A stretch of DNA of 35,652 nt. Origin: an uncultured Acetatifactor sp. (GTDB taxonomy: Bacteria > Bacillota > Clostridia > Lachnospirales > Lachnospiraceae). How positions within the stretch are numbered: the first letter of the stretch is position 1; each line of letters starts with the position of its first letter. The notes beneath the pieces are model-generated. The model had not been told where the DNA came from. It saw only the letters and a program-made list of their open reading frames with translations, and did no database searches. The DNA lies in the NCBI GenBank assembly GCA_934394515.1, contig CAKRRU010000013.1, forward strand, positions 1 through 35,652, given 5' to 3'. This document shows, piece after piece, positions 8,307 to 16,962 of the stretch. The translations under genes and the position numbers were made by a program.

Positions 8307-9164
8307 ATGCAGAATGTCAGATATCGTGACCGGATCCACATCGAAGAACTTGAGGTATACGCATATCACGGCGTATATCCGGAGGAAAATGAAAAGGGGC
8401 AGCATTTTTATGTGAATGCCACACTGTATACGGATACCCGTCCGGCAGGACTGGCAGATGATCTGAGTCTTTCCACCAATTACGGGGAAGTATGTCAGTT
8501 TATCACAGAATTTATGCTGCAGCATACATTTCAATTGATTGAAACTGTGGCGGAACGGACTGCTCACGAGATCTTGCAGCATTTCCCGCTGGTACAGGGA
8601 CTGGATCTGGAGATACGGAAACCGGAAGCTCCGATTCCTCTGCCTTTTGGCAGTGTATCCGTGGAAATTCACCGGGAATGGCATGTGGCATATATTGCTG
8701 TGGGATCCAATATGGGAGATAGCAGAGAGCATATCGCACAGGCACTCAGACAGCTGGAAAAGCATAAAGACATCCGGGTTACAAAAGTATCGGAACTGTT
8801 AGAGACGCTGCCTTACGGTGGGGTGGAGCAGGACAATTTTGTAAACGGAATGTTTGAGATCCGGACGCTTTTAACACCGGAAGAACTGTTGCAGGAGCTG
8901 CACAGGATCGAGGCGGCCGAAGGCAGGGAGCGCAAGATTCACTGGGGACCCAGGACACTGGATCTTGACATTATCTTTTACGATGATCTGATCTACAGCT
9001 CGGAGAATCTGGTAATCCCGCATATAGATATGGAGAACCGTTATTTTGTATTGAAACCGTTAAGTGAACTGGCACCGAATTTCCGCCATCCCGTCACGCA
9101 CAAGACCGTAACACAGATGTTAGCAGAACTCTCTGTGGATCTCAAGGAAGGAAGCGAAGTGTAA
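8307..9164 (+). CDS. folBK: Bifunctional dihydroneopterin aldolase / HPPK (FolB-FolK fusion)
   Basis: One 285-residue chain carries two consecutive folate enzymes. Residues 1-122 are FolB (IEELEVYAYHGVYPEENEKGQHFYVN, STNYGEV, LIETVAERTA, KPEAPIPLPFGSV). Residues 127-285 are FolK (AYIAVGSNMGD at 128-138, LPYGGVEQDNFVNG, RTLDLDIIFYDD at 216-227, IPHIDMENRYFVLKPL). The aldolase releases 6-hydroxymethyl-dihydropterin, which the kinase domain pyrophosphorylates for FolP. The start at 8307 follows GGAAGGTG. FolB-FolK fusions are common in Clostridia. The last 23 bp overlap the end of the opposite-strand Gx transporter gene. Confidence 0.96.
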   Translation: MQNVRYRDRIHIEELEVYAYHGVYPEENEKGQHFYVNATLYTDTRPAGLADDLSLSTNYGEVCQFITEFMLQHTFQLIETVAERTAHEILQHFPLVQGLDLEIRKPEAPIPLPFGSVSVEIHREWHVAYIAVGSNMGDSREHIAQALRQLEKHKDIRVTKVSELLETLPYGGVEQDNFVNGMFEIRTLLTPEELLQELHRIEAAEGRERKIHWGPRTLDLDIIFYDDLIYSSENLVIPHIDMENRYFVLKPLSELAPNFRHPVTHKTVTQMLAELSVDLKEGSEV

Positions 9165-9639
9165 AACGGGCACACAGACCGATGAATAACCCGGTCACCA
9201 GACCGCTCAGAAGTAAAAAAGGAAGATAGACAAGAACAGCAGGAACGCCGGTCAGCAGAAAAGCAACCGTGATCTGCCCCAGATTGTGAAAAATAGCACC
9301 TGTCATGCTTGCAAGAAACAGATAATGCCCATGCAGCAGTCGTTTTACAATAAGCATGGCAAGCAGACAAAGGAGACCGCCGGACAAACTGTACAGGAGA
9401 CTGACAGCCTGTCCGAAGAACATGGTTGCCAGCAGGATCCGTACCAGAAGTACGAAAAAAGCATCCCGTGCAGAGTATTTCCATAAAACAACGAGCGTTA
9501 TGATATTGGCAAGACCGAGTTTAATGCCCGGGATCGGGACAATGGGAGGCAGCGTGCTTTCCACCGCATAGAGAGCCAGGGCAATGGCTGCCAGCAGGGA
9601 AAGAATAGTTATTCTTTGCGTATTTACAGGTGTTTTCAT
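9142..9639 (-). CDS. Gx transporter family membrane protein (Hpre_diP_synt_I type)
   Basis: A 165-residue, about six-helix membrane protein. LPPIVPIPGIKLGLANIITLVVLWKY and the later GAIFHNLGQI match the family annotated as Gx transporter or heptaprenyl diphosphate synthase component I (PF07456), with an ECF S-component-like fold. It starts 33 bp after the NusG_II gene on the same strand, and GGAAGGG lies about 10 nt before the ATG. From memory, Gx and NusG_II-domain proteins occur together in flavin-based extracellular electron transfer loci and near Rnf or quinone genes. Transport substrate unknown. Confidence 0.85.
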   Translation of the reverse strand: MKTPVNTQRITILSLLAAIALALYAVESTLPPIVPIPGIKLGLANIITLVVLWKYSARDAFFVLLVRILLATMFFGQAVSLLYSLSGGLLCLLAMLIVKRLLHGHYLFLASMTGAIFHNLGQITVAFLLTGVPAVLVYLPFLLLSGLVTGLFIGLCARFTLRFLP

Positions 9640-9671
9640 AATGAAGGCCCTTCCTCGGAAAATCCACGGTA

Positions 9672-10088
9672 TCAGTAGGTTATGCCATCCGGAACAAGTG
9701 TTGCATTTTCCGGTGCGGTAACTTCTTCTCTGACCCGAATCACGAGCCGGTTGGGCAGACAGGTGATTGGGAGCAGGGAAGTACTGATAAATCCCTGATG
9801 CACACAGATCTGGTCAGGACAGGAGGCATCGACAATGGCAATACTGCCTGGACGGACACAGACGGTGTTGGTTGCACCGTTTTCTCCGGTGACTTCAAAG
9901 GTATATTCACCGATCACAGTATCAAGACGTATGGTCTGAAATAATTCACCGTTCCGGTAAAGGTCGGCATAGAGAGCATGATCGCCGGACGGGGTTTCGT
10001 GTCCCACGATATAGATCCGGACACAGCAAAGGACAGCTATTGTAAGCAATGCTGCCGCAAGGAAGACGGCTTTTTTTCGGTCGCTCAT
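9672..10088 (-). CDS. NusG domain II-containing secreted/membrane-anchored protein
   Basis: A 138-residue protein with one N-terminal membrane anchor (residues 9-26) and an extracytoplasmic domain of the NusG_II (PF07009) type. The conserved GSIAIVDASCPDQICVHQGFIS and ITCLPNRLVIRV are visible, with cysteines at C-x4-C and ITC positions typical of the family. It is divergently oriented from apbE (54 bp between starts) and probably co-transcribed with the Gx transporter. The family has no defined biochemical function; association with electron-transfer accessory genes suggests a role in flavin or quinone redox at the membrane. Confidence 0.85.
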   Translation of the reverse strand: MSDRKKAVFLAAALLTIAVLCCVRIYIVGHETPSGDHALYADLYRNGELFQTIRLDTVIGEYTFEVTGENGATNTVCVRPGSIAIVDASCPDQICVHQGFISTSLLPITCLPNRLVIRVREEVTAPENATLVPDGITY

Positions 10089-10142
10089 AGGAATCGGTAA
10101 CTCCTTTCTGATGAGAACAGTATAGCAAAAGGAATGAAAAAA

Positions 10143-11234
10143 ATGAAGAAGTATTTGAAAATGCTCCGGACGGTGTGGGGAGCGTTGGTGCTGGCAGCAA
10201 TCCCTGTTTTTTCCATGAGCGGATGCGGACAGAGGACGGAATGTGAAAAAAGCATAGATACGGCTATGGGGACTGTAATTTCGCAGACGGTCTATCTGAC
10301 GGATAAAACGGGAAATTCACAGAACGGGAAAATAAATAATAAGGTAACAAATGATATTTTAGAAAAACTGAACGATCTGGAGCAGAAGGAGCTCTCCTGG
10401 CGGGTTGAAGGATCGGAAACAGCACAGATCAATGCATCAGCCGGAGGAGAGACGGCAGTCTCTGCACAGATGGCGGAACTGCTTGCAAGATGTCTACAGA
10501 TCTCCGCGGAGAGTGAAGGAGCTTTTGATATCAGCATCGGACAGCTGAGCCGACTGTGGAACATAGATACCTGGGCGGCTGCTGACGATCCGCAGGATTA
10601 TGAACTTCCGGAACAGGAGGACATCACACAGGCGCTTGCCGGTACCGGATGGCAGCGGATCCGGTTAGAGACAGAAGCGGACGGCAGTGCGACTGTAAGA
10701 ATTCCGGAAGGAATGCAGCTGGATCTCGGTGCAGCAGGCAAAGGTGTGGCTCTGGATGAGATTCATAAGATCCTGGAAGAACATCCTGAAGTAAGCGGTG
10801 CCGTGATCTCTGTGGGTGGCAGTATTCTGACCTACGGGAGCAAACCGGAGGGCGGAGCATGGCAGGTTGCTGTTACAGATCCGCTGAATCCGTCCGGCAG
10901 TGTGGGGATTCTTACACTTGATGGTGGATGCTGTGTGTCTACTTCGGGAGATTATGAACGGTATGTGGAAGTGGACGGAATCAGATATCATCACATCCTG
11001 GATCCCCGGACAGGATCACCGGCGCGCAGTGATGTGGCGGGTGTAACAATTGTGACGAAGGATGGCTTTTTAAGTGATGCTTTGTCAACCGCCTGCTTTG
11101 TGCTGGGACAGGAAAAAGGGCAGAAACTTTTGGAAAAGTATGATGCTGAAGGTCTTTTTTTAGATCATGAAGGTAATATTACCATGACGGAAGGCATGCA
11201 GAAATATTTCCATTTGTCGAATGCGGTGAAATAG
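10143..11234 (+). CDS. apbE: FAD:protein FMN transferase ApbE, lipoprotein
   Basis: The enzyme moves FMN from FAD onto a threonine of target flavoproteins outside the membrane. The 363-residue chain has a lipoprotein signal with lipobox SMSGC (Cys28), then DTAMGTVISQTVY, FDISIGQLSRLWNI, LDLGAAGKGVALDEIH, AVISVGGSILTYGSKP, STSGDYERY, HHILDPRTGSPARSDV and the DALSTACFVLG segment with catalytic Asp. The ATG at 10134 touches the AAAGGA site, so the ATG at 10143 (9-nt spacing) is the better start. It is divergent from NusG_II/Gx and followed by arsR. No FMN_bind target protein is visible in the window. Confidence 0.93.
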   Translation: MKKYLKMLRTVWGALVLAAIPVFSMSGCGQRTECEKSIDTAMGTVISQTVYLTDKTGNSQNGKINNKVTNDILEKLNDLEQKELSWRVEGSETAQINASAGGETAVSAQMAELLARCLQISAESEGAFDISIGQLSRLWNIDTWAAADDPQDYELPEQEDITQALAGTGWQRIRLETEADGSATVRIPEGMQLDLGAAGKGVALDEIHKILEEHPEVSGAVISVGGSILTYGSKPEGGAWQVAVTDPLNPSGSVGILTLDGGCCVSTSGDYERYVEVDGIRYHHILDPRTGSPARSDVAGVTIVTKDGFLSDALSTACFVLGQEKGQKLLEKYDAEGLFLDHEGNITMTEGMQKYFHLSNAVK

Positions 11235-11307
11235 TGTATAGTAAATATAGTTAATTGTGGATAACCGCAGGGGCAGACCTGCAGGCAGAGTAAGATGGAG
11301 AAACAGA

Positions 11308-11658
11308 ATGGAAGAGAAGAATAATTATCTTTCCGCAGACCCGGAAACTATCCGGCAGATCGATGAAAAGATGCCGCCGGAAGAGGAATTACAGGATCTT
11401 GCAGAATTTTTTAAAGTGTTTGGAGATGCCACACGGCTGAAAATTTTGTCAGTGCTGTTATGTTCAGAAATGTGTGTGTATGACATTGCCACTATGCTTG
11501 GCATGTCACAGTCCGCTATTTCCCACCAGCTGCGCGTATTGAAGCAGATGGATCTGGTGAAAAACCGCAGAGACGGTAAGACCATCTTCTATGCGCTGGC
11601 GGACGATCATATCATTACGATCCTGAATCAGGGTCTGAACCATATTGAAGAGGGCTGA
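11308..11658 (+). CDS. ArsR/SmtB-family metal-sensing repressor with alpha-5 site
   Basis: A 116-residue winged-helix repressor. DNA-binding residues lie in MLGMSQSAISHQLRVLKQMDLV (63-84). Residues D99, H101, H112 and E115 reproduce the alpha-5 zinc site D-x-H-x10-H-x2-E of SmtB/CzrA sensors. C52 and C56 in LLCSEMCVYD recall the alpha-3 region, but the CadC-type N-terminal cysteines are absent. Zn(II) or Co(II) sensing is therefore the most likely. The start at 11308 follows GGAG. It lies 73 bp after apbE, possibly in one transcript, and ends 1 bp from a convergent gene. No metal transporter is adjacent, which is unusual for this family. Confidence 0.93.
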   Translation: MEEKNNYLSADPETIRQIDEKMPPEEELQDLAEFFKVFGDATRLKILSVLLCSEMCVYDIATMLGMSQSAISHQLRVLKQMDLVKNRRDGKTIFYALADDHIITILNQGLNHIEEG

Positions 11659-11659
11659 T

Positions 11660-12685
11660 CTATTTCTTTAAGGCGTCCAGAGCAGCCTGTCTGGCGCCGT
11701 CAAAGTCGCTGTAGCCCTGACTCCCCAGGAAAGAGTGATACCAGGAAGAGGCATCCCCGAACATCTGGAAATAGACATACCGGGAAGTCATATTGATGGC
11801 GGTGTAATTGCCCTCGGCAATGACCCAGGAATCGCTTCCGTCATCCCGCATACACTTCAGACAGGCATCTTCGCCGTTTACCTGATAATATACATAGCCG
11901 TAACCTACATTGAAGCAGTCGATCCGTTCATTGGTCAGGACTTCAATCTCATTCCGGGAGAGGGAATAACGGCAGAGTCTGTAATCATTTTCCACATCCA
12001 TGTAATAGACATAATCCCCTGCTACAATAGGATACCACAGATTACCGTCCCATACGGTGGAGACACTGTCCGTCGAGGTATCCATCGCATAGAGATAATG
12101 ATTATCCTGAGTACCGTTGTAATAGATGGTACCGCCGGCAACGCTGGCGGGATTGATCTCGTAATTTGCCAGATCCACCCTGTCGGATTTATCGATCTTC
12201 ATACGGTAAAATAAAGGTCCGTTATCATCCACGGTCATAATATAGAGCTGACTTCCCACCAACTGGGCGGTGGAAATAGGATCTCTGGTAAGGCCGGTGA
12301 CATCGCTGCCGTTTAACTTGCAGCGGTTAAAGGAGCGCACCGTCCGCAGGGCACCGATCCCGGCATCTCCGGAAGCGCCGGTCTGGTAATAGTAGAGGAA
12401 TTTCCCTCCTGCCAGAATGTTTTTCACGGAAGCATTGCCTAATTTTTGGATTCCCTGTTCCGAAGGATCCATGGAATACAGGGTGTTACTGTCATAGATA
12501 TTTGCAAAATAAACTTTCCCGTCATATTCACAGAAATAGCCGGAATTGTTCAGATTTCCGGCGGTATTGCCCACGGTCTCCGGGGGATTGTCGGGAATAC
12601 GGTCGCCAACGATGGCAAATGCACCGATGACGATGATGAACAGGATAAAAGGGATCAGAATCAGCAGGGCTTTTTTATCTTTCAT
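11660..12685 (-). CDS. DUF5050-type membrane-anchored beta-propeller-like protein
   Basis: A 341-residue protein with one N-terminal transmembrane anchor (ALLILIPFILFIIVIGAFAIV) and a repetitive extracellular region. Recurring units such as YYFxxxDGKVYFAN, GGKFLYYYQ, GSQLYIMTV, GGTIYYNG, AGDYVYYMD and YGYVYYQV are typical of DUF5050 propeller-like repeats found in clostridial surface proteins. The function is unknown. The start at 12685 follows AGAAGG; an upstream in-frame extension of 18 codons lacks a binding site. It has its own promoter divergent from pheA and ends against arsR. Confidence 0.85.
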   Translation of the reverse strand: MKDKKALLILIPFILFIIVIGAFAIVGDRIPDNPPETVGNTAGNLNNSGYFCEYDGKVYFANIYDSNTLYSMDPSEQGIQKLGNASVKNILAGGKFLYYYQTGASGDAGIGALRTVRSFNRCKLNGSDVTGLTRDPISTAQLVGSQLYIMTVDDNGPLFYRMKIDKSDRVDLANYEINPASVAGGTIYYNGTQDNHYLYAMDTSTDSVSTVWDGNLWYPIVAGDYVYYMDVENDYRLCRYSLSRNEIEVLTNERIDCFNVGYGYVYYQVNGEDACLKCMRDDGSDSWVIAEGNYTAINMTSRYVYFQMFGDASSWYHSFLGSQGYSDFDGARQAALDALKK

Positions 12686-12767
12686 AGGGTAACCTTCTTT
12701 GGAAATAGTGATCTTTGGTTCGGCACGCGCCATTCGCAAAGTCGCGTTGCCGAGCTTTCATAATTAC

Positions 12768-12796
12768 ATTATACCTTCCTTGCGGCTTGCGAACAA
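12768..12796 (-). promoter_or_regulatory. Promoter for the DUF5050 gene
   Basis: On the minus strand TTGTTC (12796-12791) and TATAAT (12773-12768) are spaced by 17 bp. It overlaps the oppositely oriented pheA promoter, so the two genes share a compact divergent control region. Confidence 0.6.
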
Positions 12797-12815
12797 GGTA
12801 AAATTGAGATAGAAT
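12787..12815 (+). promoter_or_regulatory. pheA: Promoter for pheA
   Basis: TTGCGA (12787-12792) and TAGAAT (12810-12815) are spaced by 17 bp, with the pheA start 31 nt downstream of the -10 box. No attenuator or leader peptide fits in this short leader. Confidence 0.6.
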
Positions 12816-12845
12816 AGATCTAATAATAATCATAAGGAGAACAGC

Positions 12846-13970
12846 ATGGATTTATCACAGTTAAGACAGCAGATCGACACCATTGACAGACAGATCGTGG
12901 ATCTCTATGAACAGCGTATGGATGTCAGCAGACAGGTGGCGGAATATAAAATAGAGACCGGAAAAAAGGTATTCGACAAACAGCGTGAACAGGAGAAGAT
13001 CGCAGGGGTCAAGGCACTGACGCATAATGAATTCAACAGCCATGGCGTGGAGGAACTGTTTGAGCAGATCATGTCTATGAGCAGAAAGCTGCAGTATCAG
13101 CTGCTGGCAGCCCACGGCAGTGAGGGCAGACTGCCTTTCATCGGTGTGGAAGAACTGGAGACGGAGTGCGCCAGAGTAGTATACCAGGGTGCGGAGGGTT
13201 CTTATTCCCAGGCAGCCATGCGCAAGTTTTTCGGAGAAAATGTGAATGCCTTTCATGTGGAGTCTTTCAGAGATGCCATGAGTGCCATTGATGAAGGCAG
13301 CGCAGATTTTGCAGTACTTCCGATTGAAAATTCCACGGCAGGCATTGTCAACGAGATCTATGATCTGCTGGTGGAATTCGAAAATTATATTGTGGGTGAG
13401 CAGGTGATTCCTATTGAACACTGCCTGTTGGCATTGCCCGGTACGAAGATGGAAGAAATCAAAAGAGTCTATTCCCATCCCCAGTCGCTGATGCAGAGTG
13501 CAAGATATCTGGCAGAGCACGACTGGCAGCAGATCAGTATGCAGAACAACGCCTTTGCGGCTTTGAAGGTGGCAAAAGAACAGGACAAGACCCAGGCAGC
13601 CATTGCCAGTGAGTATGCCGGTGAGACTTACGGACTGGAAATTCTGGAAAAGGGAATCAATGATTCCGACAGCAATTCCACCCGTTTCATCATTGTGACG
13701 AACCAGAAGATTTTTCGCAAAAATGCCAACAAGATCAGTCTGTGCATGGAGATCCCTCATGAGAGCGGATCTCTGTATCACATTCTGTCTCACTTTATTT
13801 ACAATAACCTGAACATGACCAAGATCGAGAGCCGACCGATTCCCGACAGGAACTGGGAGTACCGTTTCTTCATCGACTTTGAGGGTAATCTGGCAGACAG
13901 CGCGGTGAAAAACGCATTGCGCGGACTGCGCGAAGAAGCCCGCAGCATGAAGATACTTGGAAACTATTAA
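12846..13970 (+). CDS. pheA: Bifunctional chorismate mutase / prephenate dehydratase PheA
   Basis: The P-protein converts chorismate to prephenate and then to phenylpyruvate for phenylalanine. The 374-residue protein has chorismate mutase in residues 1-90 (LRQQIDTIDRQIVDLYEQRM), prephenate dehydratase in 109-285 (VVYQGAEGSYSQAA, VLPIENSTAG at 157-166, SHPQSL, and the catalytic TRF at 279-281), and an ACT regulatory domain from about 297 with ESRP at 328-331, so feedback by phenylalanine is expected. The start at 12846 follows AAGGAGAACAGC. It is transcribed from the promoter just upstream and is followed by a 100-bp gap before the DUF815 gene. Confidence 0.96.
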   Translation: MDLSQLRQQIDTIDRQIVDLYEQRMDVSRQVAEYKIETGKKVFDKQREQEKIAGVKALTHNEFNSHGVEELFEQIMSMSRKLQYQLLAAHGSEGRLPFIGVEELETECARVVYQGAEGSYSQAAMRKFFGENVNAFHVESFRDAMSAIDEGSADFAVLPIENSTAGIVNEIYDLLVEFENYIVGEQVIPIEHCLLALPGTKMEEIKRVYSHPQSLMQSARYLAEHDWQQISMQNNAFAALKVAKEQDKTQAAIASEYAGETYGLEILEKGINDSDSNSTRFIIVTNQKIFRKNANKISLCMEIPHESGSLYHILSHFIYNNLNMTKIESRPIPDRNWEYRFFIDFEGNLADSAVKNALRGLREEARSMKILGNY

Positions 13971-14070
13971 CAGGAACAGGCAGCCGTTTTTGCAGAAAAA
14001 CGAGCGAATTAGGAATACTTCCCGGCACTGATGTTAACATAATGAAAATGAAATTAAGAAGGATAGACCA

Positions 14071-15363
14071 ATGAGAGAAAAAGAACTGATCGTATATCGT
14101 GATTTTGAGGACGGAGAATTGCTGTATGATATGGCATTTCTCATGTCTCATTACGATGATGAGTATTATAACACAGAAGATATGGCGGCATTGTTTTACG
14201 AATGCATCCATGAACTGATTGACCTGGCAGGCAATTACGGATTTCATGGCAATCTGTGGCACTGTTATCTGGCAAATCTTCTGGTAAATAACGAGAACAG
14301 CTATAGTTGCGGCTGTGAGATCCGCGGAGAGATCGCAGGCTCCATCAATGATGCGGCGTTGCATGATATCCGTATTTTCAAGGAATTCTATGATTTTGAA
14401 TTTGCCCCCATGATGGAGCAGCTCCATGTACCCGAGTTTGCCATGATCGAGAATTATGCCAGCAGCATGCAGGAGAGCAAGGTGTATAACAAGCGGATTT
14501 GCGCCCGCATCTGTGAGTTGGCGGAGAAATTCTGCGCTGACGGAACGCCGGAAGAAATGAAGGCAACGCTGACCCAGTTCTATAAGGAATACGGTGTCGG
14601 TAAATTCGGTCTGCACAAATCTTTCCGTATCGCCCATGATGAGGAAGGCGTACATATTGTTCCGATTCTGAATATCGCCCATGTGAAGCTGGATGATCTG
14701 GTAGGTTACGAGATCCCTAAGAAAAAGCTGGTGGATAATACCGAAGCTTTTGTCAGTGGGAAAAAGGCTAACAACTGCCTGCTGTTTGGCGATGCGGGAA
14801 CCGGTAAATCTTCCAGCATCAAAGCCATTGCCAACGAATATTATGACAGGGGACTGCGTATTATCGAAGTCTACAAGCACCAGTTCCAGGATCTGAATAC
14901 AGTCATCAGCCAGATCAAGAACCGCAACTATAAGTTTATCATCTATATGGATGACCTGAGCTTTGAAGAATTCGAGATCGAGTACAAATATCTCAAGGCA
15001 GTCATCGAGGGCGGACTGGAGAAAAAGCCGGAAAATGTGCTGATCTATGCGACTTCCAACCGACGTCACCTGATCCGCGAGAACTACAGTGATAAAGAAG
15101 AGACCCGTGAGGATATGCACACCAGTGATACCGTACAGGAAAAATTGTCGCTCGTATATCGTTTCGGCGTCACCATTTACTTCGGTGCACCCAATAAAAA
15201 AGAATTCCAGAATATCGTAAAGACACTGGCAGAACGTTATCAGGTAAATATTCCGGAAGAAGAGCTTTTACCGGAAGCAAATAAGTGGGAACTGTCTCAC
15301 GGCGGACTGTCCGGAAGAAGTGCACAGCAATTTATTGATTATCTGTTGGGACAGAAGGAATAA
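14071..15363 (+). CDS. DUF815-family AAA ATPase
   Basis: A 430-residue protein. The C-terminal half is an AAA-type ATPase of the DUF815 (PF05673) family, with Walker A GDAGTGKS at 240-247 and Walker B FIIYMDDLSF at 289-298, followed by YATSNRRHL (sensor-like) and HGGLSGRSAQQFIDYL near the end. The N-terminal 200 residues are helical and lack a recognised domain. The family's biochemical role is unknown. GAAGGATAGACCA precedes the ATG. The Ppx/HD gene starts 30 bp downstream, and ppk1 and maf follow with short or overlapping junctions, which suggests a shared transcript. Confidence 0.88.
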   Translation: MREKELIVYRDFEDGELLYDMAFLMSHYDDEYYNTEDMAALFYECIHELIDLAGNYGFHGNLWHCYLANLLVNNENSYSCGCEIRGEIAGSINDAALHDIRIFKEFYDFEFAPMMEQLHVPEFAMIENYASSMQESKVYNKRICARICELAEKFCADGTPEEMKATLTQFYKEYGVGKFGLHKSFRIAHDEEGVHIVPILNIAHVKLDDLVGYEIPKKKLVDNTEAFVSGKKANNCLLFGDAGTGKSSSIKAIANEYYDRGLRIIEVYKHQFQDLNTVISQIKNRNYKFIIYMDDLSFEEFEIEYKYLKAVIEGGLEKKPENVLIYATSNRRHLIRENYSDKEETREDMHTSDTVQEKLSLVYRFGVTIYFGAPNKKEFQNIVKTLAERYQVNIPEEELLPEANKWELSHGGLSGRSAQQFIDYLLGQKE

Positions 15364-15393
15364 AAACCAAGGTAGTTACGAAAGGAGAACAGC

Positions 15394-16944
15394 ATGAGTG
15401 TGAAGACTTTCGCCGCCATCGATGTGGGCAGCTTTGAACTTACCATGAAAATATTTGATCTCTCCGGCAAAAATACAATGCGGGAGATCGACTGTATAAG
15501 ACAGAGGATCGACCTTGGTTCGGATACCTATGCCCATGGCAAAATCAGCAATGAAAAGATAGATGATCTGTGCCATACTCTGAAAGAATTTGCACAGATC
15601 ATGGAATCTTACAAAGTAACTGCCTATAAGGCTTACGGAACCAGTGCAATCCGTGAGACGGAAAACACATTGATTCTCCAGGATCAGATCGAACAGCGCA
15701 CCGGCATCCGGGTAGAGATCTTAAGCAATTCGGAACAGCGTTTTCTGGATTATAAATCCATTGCATCCAAAGGCGAAATGTTCCGCAGGATCATTGAGGA
15801 GAAAACGGCCATTCTGGATATCGGCGGCGGCAGTATCCAGATCTCCCTGTTTGAAAAGGATACGCTTGTATCCACGCAGAATCTGCGTCTGGGAGTGCTG
15901 CGCCTGCAGGAACTGCTGAATCATCTGAATGCGGGAAGTACACAGATGGAAAGCCTGGTGGATGAGCTTGCAACAGCACAATTGGATGATTATAAAAAAC
16001 TGTATCTGAAAGAACGGGAAATCCAGAATATCATTATTGTGGATGATTATCTGTCTCCCTGGGCAGTTCGCAGAGCCCATGAACGGGGAGAAGACAATGC
16101 AGTGGTGGACAGCAGGGTATTTGGTCAGCTGATGGAAGCACTTCGTACGAAGGGAATCACGGAACTGGCAAAGCGGATGGATATGACCGAAGAGAAAGTT
16201 CCGTTAGTATATATCAGTGCCGTTCTGACACAGAGAATCGCAAGACTGATGGGAGCAAAGCAGATCTGGGCGCCGGGCGTGACTTTGTGCGACGGTATCG
16301 CCTATGAATATGCGGAGCAGAATAAAATGTTCCGGGGTGAGCATGACTTCGCAGAGGATATCATTGCCTGTGCCATGAATATCAGCAAGCGCTACAATGG
16401 CAGTACGAAGAGAGCGGATACTTTGGAGCATATCACCACAACCATATTTGACAGCATGAAAAAAGTCCATGGCATGGGCTCCAGAGAACGATTGTATCTG
16501 CGCCTGGCAGCAATCCTGCACGACTGCGGAAAGTATATCAGCATGGTCAATATCGGGGAAGCCTCCTATGACATCATTATGGCGACGGAGATGATCGGAC
16601 TGTCTCATATGGAACGTGAAATCGTAGCTAACGTGGTACGTTTCAATCACAGCAGTTTTGTCTACTACGGACAGCAGCAGAGCCGCTATGGCGGACTGGA
16701 CAAAGAAAGCTATCTGACGGTTGCCAAGCTGACTGCGATTTTGCGTCTGGCAAACAGTCTGGACCGCAGCCATAAACAGAAGATGAAGGGCGTGAAGGCC
16801 GGCTTACAGGAAAATGATCTGATCCTGAAAATTGATACCCAGGAAGATATTACTCTGGAAAAAGGATTTTTCCAGACCAGTGCAGACTTTTTCAAAGAAG
16901 TATACAGTATTACCCCGGTGATCCGGCAGAAAAAGAAATTTTAA
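15394..16944 (+). CDS. ppx: Exopolyphosphatase/GppA-type phosphatase with C-terminal HD domain
   Basis: This enzyme is expected to release phosphate from polyphosphate or to hydrolyse pppGpp. The 516-residue protein has the ASKHA phosphate-1 loop AAIDVGSFELTMKI at residues 7-20, a candidate catalytic Glu in SNSEQRFLDY (E114), phosphate-2 loop LDIGGGSIQI at 141-150, and a C-terminal HD domain with H375-D376 in AAILHDCGKY. AAAGGAGAACAGC precedes the ATG. It lies 18 bp upstream of ppk1, so synthesis and degradation of polyphosphate are encoded together. Which of polyphosphate or pppGpp is preferred cannot be told from sequence. Confidence 0.92.
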   Translation: MSVKTFAAIDVGSFELTMKIFDLSGKNTMREIDCIRQRIDLGSDTYAHGKISNEKIDDLCHTLKEFAQIMESYKVTAYKAYGTSAIRETENTLILQDQIEQRTGIRVEILSNSEQRFLDYKSIASKGEMFRRIIEEKTAILDIGGGSIQISLFEKDTLVSTQNLRLGVLRLQELLNHLNAGSTQMESLVDELATAQLDDYKKLYLKEREIQNIIIVDDYLSPWAVRRAHERGEDNAVVDSRVFGQLMEALRTKGITELAKRMDMTEEKVPLVYISAVLTQRIARLMGAKQIWAPGVTLCDGIAYEYAEQNKMFRGEHDFAEDIIACAMNISKRYNGSTKRADTLEHITTTIFDSMKKVHGMGSRERLYLRLAAILHDCGKYISMVNIGEASYDIIMATEMIGLSHMEREIVANVVRFNHSSFVYYGQQQSRYGGLDKESYLTVAKLTAILRLANSLDRSHKQKMKGVKAGLQENDLILKIDTQEDITLEKGFFQTSADFFKEVYSITPVIRQKKKF

Positions 16945-16962
16945 GGGAGGCAGCAGGGAAAA

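Noticed and set aside
12861..13793. 310-codon open frame on the minus strand
   Set aside because: Antisense shadow of pheA, whose motifs are complete on the plus strand.
13985..14002. CGTTTTT/AAAAACG hairpin after pheA as a terminator
   Set aside because: The stem is A/T-rich and no T-run follows on the plus strand, so termination is not supported.
13870..15120. 416-codon open frame on the minus strand
   Set aside because: It lies entirely antisense to the DUF815 gene and the pheA end, has no ribosome binding site, and its sequence looks like a mirror of real coding codons.
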